Both the position numbers and the translations under genes were made by a program. The notes beneath the pieces were generated by a model, which searched no databases, was not told the DNA's origin, and saw only the letters and a program-made list of their open reading frames with translations. Positions 57,614 through 64,000 of a DNA stretch of 64,000 bases are shown here, piece after piece. This DNA comes from Corynebacterium hansenii (GTDB taxonomy: Bacteria; Actinomycetota; Actinomycetes; Mycobacteriales; Mycobacteriaceae), in contig NZ_CP047211.1 in NCBI RefSeq assembly GCF_030408795.1, positions 2,852,001 through 2,916,000 of the forward strand, in the 5' to 3' direction. Positions within the stretch are counted from its first letter, which is position 1. Each line of letters starts with the position of its first letter.

Positions 57614-58117
57614 TCAGTTGCCGCCAGCCTCCCCGGCGACCCCGCCGGCGCCGGGACGGCGGCGCCGCGCGCGCGTCAATTCCACGTACGCCCGGTACGT
57701 CTCCGCGAGGGAACGCCGCTGCGCATCGGTGAGATCCGGGTCCTTGGCGATGGCCGAGAGCACCTCGCCATCCTTCTCCGCGCCGGCGTAGGCGGCCATG
57801 AGGTCCGCCGACAGCTGCAGGTTGTCGGCGATGGCGGTGAGCACGCGCTCGCTGGGCGCCCGCAGCCCCCGCTCGATCTGCGACAGGTACGGGTTGGAGA
57901 TGCCCACCATCTCCGCGAGCCGGCGCATCGGCAGCTGGGCCAGCTCACGCTGCCGGCGGATCATCTCGCCCAGGGATTCCCCGGTGAACCGATCGCGCGC
58001 GTTTCCGGCTCCCGCGGCCCCCGCCGCGCCCGCGCCGGAGCCGTTGCCGCCAGCCGAGCCATCCCCCTGCGCTCCGGCTTCGGCTCCGGCTGCGCCGTCA
58101 TCCCGGTGTTCGCTCAT
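57614..58117 (-). CDS. XRE-family transcriptional regulator, likely of the PHA cluster
   Basis: A 167-residue protein: Gly/Ala-rich disordered N-terminus (residues 8-45), a helix-turn-helix in LGEMIRRQRELAQLPMRRLAEMVGISNPYLSQIERGLRAPS, and a C-terminal helical domain with EVLSAIAKDPDLTDAQRRSLAETYRAYVELTRARRRR. It lies 156 nt upstream of phaJ on the same strand, so it probably regulates the PHA genes, but the operator is unproven. ATG 58117. Confidence 0.88.
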   Translation of the reverse strand: MSEHRDDGAAGAEAGAQGDGSAGGNGSGAGAAGAAGAGNARDRFTGESLGEMIRRQRELAQLPMRRLAEMVGISNPYLSQIERGLRAPSERVLTAIADNLQLSADLMAAYAGAEKDGEVLSAIAKDPDLTDAQRRSLAETYRAYVELTRARRRRPGAGGVAGEAGGN

Positions 58118-58229
58118 GTCCGCCTTCCGCCTCTTCTGATCCGCGGCGGGGGCACATTCGGGCGCCTCTACCGCATGAACCCAGCCTATCGCTACCAACG
58201 GGGCCGCCCGAAGTGGCAGACTCTTGGGG

Positions 58230-59777
58230 GTGAGTACCCAGAAGCGACCCCAGGACCAGCCGGAAATTCCGGGCACCGTCGATCCCGCCACCGCCGCGGC
58301 CGCCGCAGGCGCGCCCGCCGCCGCAGCCGCCGACGCCGCACAGGCCCCCGCTTCTGACGCCCCCCTCGCCGACGCCGCCAACGACACCACCACCGCGCCC
58401 GTCCACGACGCGGCGGGCACCACCGCCCCGGACGCCGCGCAGGTGAAGGAGAAGGCGCTGCGCAAGTCCGCCGAGCTGCTGCGCGCCGCCCGCGCCGAGC
58501 AGACCCGCGCGGCCCGCGTCGCCCAGCGCCGCGGCATGAGCCACCCGCGCCGCACGCCGCTGAAGTCCCTGGACCAGTCGCCGAAGCTGCGCAACGTCCT
58601 GTACGACATCCGCGGCCCGGTGACCACGCTGGCGGAGCAGATGGAGGCCGACGGCCACCGCATCATGATGCTCAACACCGGCAACCCCGCGAAGTTCGGC
58701 TTCGACGCGCCCGACACCATCGTCCAGGACATGGTGCGCGCGCTGCCGCATGCGCAGGGCTACTCCGAATCGAAGGGCATCTACTCGGCGCGGCGGGCCG
58801 TCGTCACGCGATACGAGATGGACTCGACCTTCCCCCGCTTCGACGTCGACGACGTGTGGCTGGGCAACGGAGTCTCCGAGCTGATCTCGATCGTGACCCA
58901 GTCGCTGCTCGACGAAGGCGACGAGGTGCTCATCCCCGCCCCGGACTACCCGCTGTGGACCGCCGCGACGACGCTGGCCGGCGGCAAGCCCGTGCACTAC
59001 ACGTGCGACGAGGAGCAGGACTGGGCGCCCGACCTGGAGGACATCCGGTCGAAGGTGACGGACCGGACGAAGGCGATCGTCATCATCAACCCGAACAACC
59101 CGACCGGCGCGGTGTACACCCGGGAGGTGCTGGAGGGCATCGTCGACATCGCGCGCGAGCATTCGCTGCTGCTGCTGTCCGACGAGATCTACGACCGCAT
59201 CCTCTACGACGACGCCGAGCACATCTCCACCGCGTCGCTGGCCCCGGACCTGCTGTGCATCACCTTCAACGGCCTGTCCAAGACCTACCGCGTGGCCGGG
59301 TACCGCGCGGGCTGGATGGTGCTGACCGGCCCGAAGCGCCACGCCGAGGGCTTCATCGAGGGCATCAACCTGCTGGCGTCGACCCGCCTGTGCCCGAACG
59401 TGCCCGCGCAGCACGGCATCCAGGTGGCGCTGGGCGGCTACCAGTCCATCGACGACCTGATCCTGCCCGGCGGGCGCCTGCTGGAGCAGCGCAACGTCGC
59501 GTGGGAGGGCCTGAACTCCATCCCGGGCGTCAGCTGCGTCAAGCCGATGGGCGCGATGTACGCGTTCCCGAAGCTCGACCCGGAGGTCCACGAGATCCAC
59601 GACGACGAGAAGCTGATGCTCGACATCCTCCGCGAGGAGAAGATCCTCATGGTCGGCGGCCGCGGGTTCAACCTGCCGACGCCCGACCACTTCCGCATAG
59701 TCACGTTGCCCTGGGCCCGCGAGCTGCGGGAAGCCATCGAGCGCCTGGGCAACTTCCTGGCCGGCTACAAGCAGTAA
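58230..59777 (+). CDS. alaT: Alanine aminotransferase, AlaT, with a long Ala-rich N-terminal extension
   Basis: A 515-residue fold-type I PLP enzyme. The catalytic lysine is in NGLSKTYRVAGYRAGW near 352, with INPNNPTGAVY and SDEIYDRILYDD earlier. The core from about residue 105 resembles C. glutamicum AlaT (YDIRGPVTTLAEQM, MMLNTGNPAKFGFDAPD). The first 95-100 residues are Ala/Pro/Thr-rich and not part of the fold. GTG 58230 or TTG 58224. Confidence 0.88.
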   Translation: MSTQKRPQDQPEIPGTVDPATAAAAAGAPAAAAADAAQAPASDAPLADAANDTTTAPVHDAAGTTAPDAAQVKEKALRKSAELLRAARAEQTRAARVAQRRGMSHPRRTPLKSLDQSPKLRNVLYDIRGPVTTLAEQMEADGHRIMMLNTGNPAKFGFDAPDTIVQDMVRALPHAQGYSESKGIYSARRAVVTRYEMDSTFPRFDVDDVWLGNGVSELISIVTQSLLDEGDEVLIPAPDYPLWTAATTLAGGKPVHYTCDEEQDWAPDLEDIRSKVTDRTKAIVIINPNNPTGAVYTREVLEGIVDIAREHSLLLLSDEIYDRILYDDAEHISTASLAPDLLCITFNGLSKTYRVAGYRAGWMVLTGPKRHAEGFIEGINLLASTRLCPNVPAQHGIQVALGGYQSIDDLILPGGRLLEQRNVAWEGLNSIPGVSCVKPMGAMYAFPKLDPEVHEIHDDEKLMLDILREEKILMVGGRGFNLPTPDHFRIVTLPWARELREAIERLGNFLAGYKQ

Positions 59778-59790
59778 GGGGGGCGTCGCA

Positions 59791-61848
59791 GTGGGGCGGC
59801 ATTCGACTCTTCCGGTTTCCTCGCTTGACGACGCCCCGTCGTCGCGCCGGTCCGGCCCCGCCATGATGGCGCGGGGGATGCTCGCGGCCGTGCTCGCCTT
59901 CGCGGGCGTCGCGGCCCTGATCGGGTTGGCGATGCTGTGGCCGAAGGGCGAGGCACCCGAGCCGGCGCCCGGTTTCCGCGAATCCCAGTCGATGGCGGCG
60001 CAGTCGTTCCCAGGCAAGGTCTCCAGCGTGACCACGGGCGTGTGCGGCTCCCCGGACGCGGGCACCGCCTTCGACGGAGACCCGCGCCCGGCGGCGCCGA
60101 TGCCCCAGGTGCCGGGATTGCCCGGTGGCCCGGCGGCCCCGGTTCCCCCGGCGGCTCCCGCGCCCGCCGATCCCGGCGCCGCCGGTCCCCCGGCGCCCGC
60201 GGTGGCGCCGGTGGCGTTCACCGTCCACGCCGCTCCCGCGCCCCCGGCCCCGCCCGCCGCCGCACCGGCCGCTCCCGCGGCTCCCGCGGCTCCCGCCGCG
60301 CCCGCTGCACCCGCCGCCCCCGGCCTGCAGCAACGCGAGTGCCAACTGGTCATCGTCGACATCACCGGCGGCCCGGACCAGGGCCGGCACACGCTGCTGG
60401 AAATGTCCGACCAGCCCGGCGAACCCGAGCTCGCCGAGGGCACGAAGATCCACCTGACGTCGCACGCGATCGGCGCCGGGCAGACGCGCTACGCGTTCCT
60501 GGACATCAACCGCACGGTGCCCGTGTGGGCGTGGATGGTGCTGACGGCGCTGGCCATCGTGGTCGTCGCCGCCTGGCGCGGCGTGCGCGCCATCGCCGGC
60601 CTGGTGCTCACCCTCGCGGTGGTGGGCGTGTTCCTCATTCCGGCGCTGTTGCGCGGCGGCCCGCCGATCGCGCTGTCGCTGATCACCGGCGCCGTGGTGC
60701 TCTTCCCGGTGATGTTCCTGGTCCACGGCGTGAACTGGAAATCCGCCGCCGCGTTGGGCGGCACGTTGACGTCGTTGGCGGCCGCCGCTGGCCTGGCGCA
60801 CCTGGCCATCGGCGGCGCGGACCTGAGGGGGCTCGCCGACGAATCGAACCTGCTCATCCAGCTGTACCTCCCCGCGGTCAGCGTCACCGGCCTGATGCTC
60901 GCCGGGTTCATCGTCGGCGCGCTGGGCGTGCTCAACGACGTCACCATCGCCCAGTCGTCGACCGTCACCGAGTTGTCGGAGGCCGACCCCGACGCGAGCC
61001 CGATGGAGCTGTTCACCTCGGCGATGCGGGTGGGCCGCGACCACATTTCGTCGATGGTCTACACGCTGGTGCTGGCGTACGTCGGCGCGTCGCTGCCGAT
61101 GACGCTGCTGCTGTCCGTCGCCGATCGCCCGCTGATGCAGGTGCTCACCTCCGACATCGTGGCCACCGAGCTGCTGCGCTCGGCCATCGGCGCCCTGGGG
61201 CTGACCCTCGCCGTGCCGGTGACCACGGCGATCGCGGCGGTGACGACGGTGACCGAGCGGCCGAAGCCGCAGCCATCGGACCGCCCCTCGTCCCGCTACG
61301 ACGACGATTCCCGCTACGACGATCACGGGTACGACGACCGGGGATACGACGACGACTTCGCGTACGACGATGACTCCGGCTACGACGACGACTCCGGTTA
61401 CGACGATGGCGCGAGCTATGACGATGATCCCGGGTACCTCGACGAAACCGGGTACGACGACGAACCCGACTACGCCGACGAACGCCGGTACTCGCCGACG
61501 GCCCGTTTCGAGGCACAGCCTCATCGCGAAACGCAGCTCCGCAGTGAAACGCAGCCCCGCCGCGAGGCCGCTTCCCGCCATGAGACGCCGCACCAGGAGA
61601 CCCGGCAGCGTCGTGAAGCGTCCCATCGGGATACGCACCCGCGCCGTGAAACCCAGCCCTCCCGCGAAACCCAGCCCTCCCGTGAAACCCAGCCTCGTCG
61701 TGAAACGCAGTCGCGGTACGGCCCCCGGCCCCAGTACGACGCCACCGCGCGCCCGCGGCCGCAATCCCCGGCGCCGGCGAAGAAGTCACCGCCGTCGTCC
61801 GGAAACTCCGGGCCGAGTTCCCCCGCCGGCTACGTGCGGTTTCCCTGA
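59791..61848 (+). CDS. YibE/F-family membrane protein with Tyr-Asp and Glu-Thr-Gln repeats
   Basis: A 685-residue protein. One membrane helix near 30-50, a Pro/Ala-rich linker (residues 100-175), a beta-like domain, then about seven membrane helices (residues 225-480: WAWMVLTALAIVVVAAW, ALSLITGAVVLFPVMFLVHG and others) typical of YibE/F. The tail holds acidic YDDD repeats (residues 500-570) and ETQPRRE/ETQPSRE repeats (570-650). The family may export an unknown substrate. The start GTG has AAGGGGGG 8 nt upstream. Confidence 0.82.
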   Translation: MGRHSTLPVSSLDDAPSSRRSGPAMMARGMLAAVLAFAGVAALIGLAMLWPKGEAPEPAPGFRESQSMAAQSFPGKVSSVTTGVCGSPDAGTAFDGDPRPAAPMPQVPGLPGGPAAPVPPAAPAPADPGAAGPPAPAVAPVAFTVHAAPAPPAPPAAAPAAPAAPAAPAAPAAPAAPGLQQRECQLVIVDITGGPDQGRHTLLEMSDQPGEPELAEGTKIHLTSHAIGAGQTRYAFLDINRTVPVWAWMVLTALAIVVVAAWRGVRAIAGLVLTLAVVGVFLIPALLRGGPPIALSLITGAVVLFPVMFLVHGVNWKSAAALGGTLTSLAAAAGLAHLAIGGADLRGLADESNLLIQLYLPAVSVTGLMLAGFIVGALGVLNDVTIAQSSTVTELSEADPDASPMELFTSAMRVGRDHISSMVYTLVLAYVGASLPMTLLLSVADRPLMQVLTSDIVATELLRSAIGALGLTLAVPVTTAIAAVTTVTERPKPQPSDRPSSRYDDDSRYDDHGYDDRGYDDDFAYDDDSGYDDDSGYDDGASYDDDPGYLDETGYDDEPDYADERRYSPTARFEAQPHRETQLRSETQPRREAASRHETPHQETRQRREASHRDTHPRRETQPSRETQPSRETQPRRETQSRYGPRPQYDATARPRPQSPAPAKKSPPSSGNSGPSSPAGYVRFP

Positions 61849-61860
61849 CGGGGCCCGACG

Positions 61861-62553
61861 ATGACGCCCGCCTCCCCCACCGACATCTTCATCGCCGCCG
61901 TCCGCGAGGGGCTGGCGCCGCTGGCGGATCCGGAACGGGCCGCGGGCCAGGCCGCCTACCTGAAAACCGAGGAGCCGACGCTCGGCGTCCGCGTCCCCGA
62001 CGTCCGCCGCATCACCCGCGCCGCCGCGAAAGCGTCCGGGTTCACGTCGGCGGACCAGGTCGCCGATGCCGCACGCGCACTGTGGGACGGCGCCCGCAAT
62101 CGGGAGGAGCGGAGGGCCGCGATCGGGCTGCTGCTGGCTCCCGTCGTCAAGCGATTCGTCGGGCCCGGCGTCATGGGCCTGGTCCGGCACATGGTGGTCA
62201 CCGGCGCGTGGTGGGACCTCGTCGATGAGCTGGTGCGCGTGCAGCTCATCGTCCGCGACCGCGACCGGGCCGGCGAGGACGCGCGGATGCGCGCCTGGGC
62301 GCGCGACGGGAACATGTGGGTGCGCCGGTACGCGATCCTGCACCAGCTGCAGGCCAAGGACGCGACGGATGCGGATTTGCTTGCCGACGTCATCGCGCCG
62401 AATGCGGCCGATGCCGAGTTCTTCATTCGCAAGGCCATCGGCTGGGCGCTGCGCGATTACGCGAAAACCGATCCGGAATGGGTCCGCGCATACCTCGCCG
62501 CGCACCCGGAATTGTCGCCCCTGTCGCGGCGGGAAGCGGCGAAGCACCTGTGA
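61861..62553 (+). CDS. AlkD-like DNA alkylation-repair glycosylase
   Basis: A 230-residue all-helical HEAT-repeat protein. GAWWDLVDELV around 116-125 and KAIGWALRDYAKTDPEWVRAY near 191-211 match AlkD; Trp118, Asp122 and Trp195 are positioned like the Trp-Asp-Trp set used to flip and cut alkylated bases. It would remove 3- and 7-alkylpurines. It lies 12 nt after the YibE/F stop, so it may be in the same transcript. Confidence 0.88.
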   Translation: MTPASPTDIFIAAVREGLAPLADPERAAGQAAYLKTEEPTLGVRVPDVRRITRAAAKASGFTSADQVADAARALWDGARNREERRAAIGLLLAPVVKRFVGPGVMGLVRHMVVTGAWWDLVDELVRVQLIVRDRDRAGEDARMRAWARDGNMWVRRYAILHQLQAKDATDADLLADVIAPNAADAEFFIRKAIGWALRDYAKTDPEWVRAYLAAHPELSPLSRREAAKHL

Positions 62554-62647
62554 GGCGCGCGGCGTCCGCGGCGGCTGCGGCGTCCGCGCGCGAAAAGCAC
62601 TCCCGCCGCGCGGTGCCGGTCACGCCGGGGCGGCCGGGTCCACGCCG

Positions 62648-63274
62648 TCAGCGCAGAACCTCGGGGATGTCCGACCACGGCTTCTCCCCGTAGTCGAGAT
62701 CCGGCCGCACGTCACCGATGAAGTCCCCGTAGTCGGGCGTCGACAGCTCGAACTCGCCGTACGCGCCGTCGTCGAAAAGCGCTTCGACGGCTTCGACGTC
62801 CAGGCCCTCCGGGAAGCCAGCGCCGGTCGCACGCTCCTCGACCGCCTTGACCACGCACTCGTACCAGTCGTCCGGACGGTAACCGCGCTTCGCCCAGTCC
62901 CGGTGCACGGTGTCCGCGCCCCGGCCCCAATAGATCATCCGGGCGGTGACGATGTCGCACAGCGGATGGGCGACGATCAGCTTCAGCGGCCAGGGGTCAT
63001 CGTTGTGGCCCCATGCGGCGGCCAGGACGTGCACCGCCCCGGACGAATCCAACGCCGCAATCTTGTCGGCGACCTCCGCGCGATAGGCGTCGGAGCCGAG
63101 TTCCAGGACGCGATCCCGCGCCTCGAGCATCATCCGGTCGCCATCCGAGTCGTCGTCGAGCAGGTCGTCGAGCTCTTCTTCCCAGTCGTCCTCCTCGAGG
63201 TCCATGCACGCGACCTCGATCTCGAGGTAAAGCCGGAACAGGTCATCCAGGTCATTGTTCGTGAGCTGAGTCAT
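62648..63274 (-). CDS. Acidic DUF4274-like protein
   Basis: A 208-residue protein with a very acidic N-terminus (LEEDDWEEELDDLLDDDSD) and a domain holding WGHNDDPWPLKLIVAHPLCD and ARMIYWGRG, which resembles DUF4274, a family of unknown function often near toxin-like genes. It is convergent with the AlkD gene and begins 23 nt after the stop of the UGD gene, so it could share its transcript. Confidence 0.7.
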   Translation of the reverse strand: MTQLTNNDLDDLFRLYLEIEVACMDLEEDDWEEELDDLLDDDSDGDRMMLEARDRVLELGSDAYRAEVADKIAALDSSGAVHVLAAAWGHNDDPWPLKLIVAHPLCDIVTARMIYWGRGADTVHRDWAKRGYRPDDWYECVVKAVEERATGAGFPEGLDVEAVEALFDDGAYGEFELSTPDYGDFIGDVRPDLDYGEKPWSDIPEVLR

Positions 63275-63297
63275 AGCGTGATCCTATCCCACGATGG

Positions 63298-64000
63298 TCA
63301 GCCGCGCCCGAGGCAATTGACGTCCCACCCCGCCTCGCGCCACGCGTCGACCGGCAGGCAGTTGCGGCCGTCGATGAGGCGCTTGGCGGCGACGCGCTCA
63401 CCTGCGGCGACCGGGTCGAGGTTGCGGAACTCGTCCCATTCGGTGGCCACGACGACCATCTCAGCGCCATCGAGAGCGTCGTCGGCCGAATCGCGGTAAT
63501 CGAGGGTCGGGAAGATCTTCCGGGCGTTGCCCATCGCCTGCGGGTCATAGACGCGCACCGCGGCGCCGGCCAGCGACAGCGAACCCGCGATGGACAGCGC
63601 CGGGGAATCGCGGACGTCGTCGGAGTTCGGCTTGAACGCGGCACCGAGCACGGCGACCTGGCGGCCCAGCGCGTTGCCGCCGAAGGCGTCCTTGACCAGG
63701 CCCACGCACTTTTCGCGGCGGCGCATGTTGATCGCGTCGACCTCGCGCAGGAACGTCATCGCCTGGTCGGCGCCGAGCTCGCCGGCGCGGGCCATGAACG
63801 CGCGGATGTCCTTCGGCAGGCAGCCGCCGCCGAATCCCAGGCCCGCGTTGAGGAAGCGCCGGCCGATGCGCGGATCCATGCCGATCGCGTCGGCGAGCAC
63901 CGTGACGTCGGCGCCGGTGGTCTCGCAGATCTCCGACACCGCGTTGATGAACGAGATCTTCGTGGCCAGGAACGCATTGGCCGAGACCTTGACCAGCTCG
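63298..64000 (-). CDS. UDP-glucose 6-dehydrogenase, 5' truncated by the window edge
   Basis: The C-terminal 234 or so residues of a UDP-glucose/GDP-mannose dehydrogenase, entering from the right edge. It has the catalytic Cys in GFGGGCLPKD, AAFKPNSDDVRDSPAL, and the C-terminal VYDPQAM and DGRNCLP blocks. It oxidises UDP-glucose to UDP-glucuronate for surface polymers. The N-terminal NAD-binding domain is outside the window. Confidence 0.93.
   Translation of the reverse strand, partial: ELVKVSANAFLATKISFINAVSEICETTGADVTVLADAIGMDPRIGRRFLNAGLGFGGGCLPKDIRAFMARAGELGADQAMTFLREVDAINMRRREKCVGLVKDAFGGNALGRQVAVLGAAFKPNSDDVRDSPALSIAGSLSLAGAAVRVYDPQAMGNARKIFPTLDYRDSADDALDGAEMVVVATEWDEFRNLDPVAAGERVAAKRLIDGRNCLPVDAWREAGWDVNCLGRG

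Overview
The window is high-GC (about 70%) actinobacterial chromosome. Gene content and order point to Corynebacterium or a very close relative: fpr2/cysIXHDNY sulfur cluster, purA next to an Rv0358-like gene, pyrE, clpB beside an Rv0385-like flavohemoprotein, dnaK-grpE-dnaJ-hspR, and an Rv0338c-like Fe-S oxidoreductase. The same blocks are conserved in Mycobacterium. A polyhydroxyalkanoate (PHA) cluster suggests a storage-polymer-making corynebacterium; the species cannot be fixed from this sequence alone. No rRNA, tRNA, CRISPR array, prophage or insertion sequence was found.

Layout. 1-6.9 kb: the 3' part of a first FprA-type ferredoxin-NADP reductase, a small membrane protein, and a five-gene Opp/Dpp/Nik-type ABC importer. 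6.4-14.7 kb: assimilatory sulfate reduction (TSUP transporter, cysI, cysX, cysH, cysD, cysN, siroheme chelatase, small membrane protein), most genes overlapping by about 4 nt, with a second fpr gene diverging. Two sites closely matching the corynebacterial McbR operator lie upstream of the transporter and of cysI. 14.7-32.6 kb: housekeeping and nucleotide genes (PRPP transferase, HNH protein, purT, nucleoside hydrolase, purA, FUSC-like protein, SMR exporter, ornithine cyclodeaminase-like, GH76, rRNA/tRNA methyltransferase, lysoplasmalogenase-like, pyrE, rhodanese-like, SDR) and two paralogous lipoproteins flanking a 32-residue ORF.

32.66-35.46 kb is a clear low-GC island with one large gene, a PrrC/RloC-like ABC ATPase with a CPFC hook motif and a C-terminal R-x3-E...H signature. 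It is the best candidate for a defense system here (an anticodon-nuclease-type abortive-infection protein), inserted just downstream of clpB.

35.5-49 kb: clpB, flavohemoprotein-like gene, class I aldolase, nitrilase-family hydrolase, a DUF1023 hydrolase with a small helical partner, a PTS_EIIC_2 membrane protein, then hspR, dnaJ, grpE and dnaK. clpB and dnaK share one promoter design: a SigH-like GGAACA-N17-GTT element plus a near-consensus HspR (HAIR) operator. 49.5-64 kb: a large Fe-S oxidoreductase with a repetitive Gly-Ala-Pro tail, the PHA cluster (alpha/beta hydrolase, phasin, PHA synthase, MaoC hydratase, XRE regulator), alaT, a YibE/F protein, an AlkD-like glycosylase, a DUF4274-like gene and the 3' part of a UDP-glucose dehydrogenase. 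Several monocistronic genes look leaderless, with a TAnnnT hexamer exactly 6 nt before the ATG.
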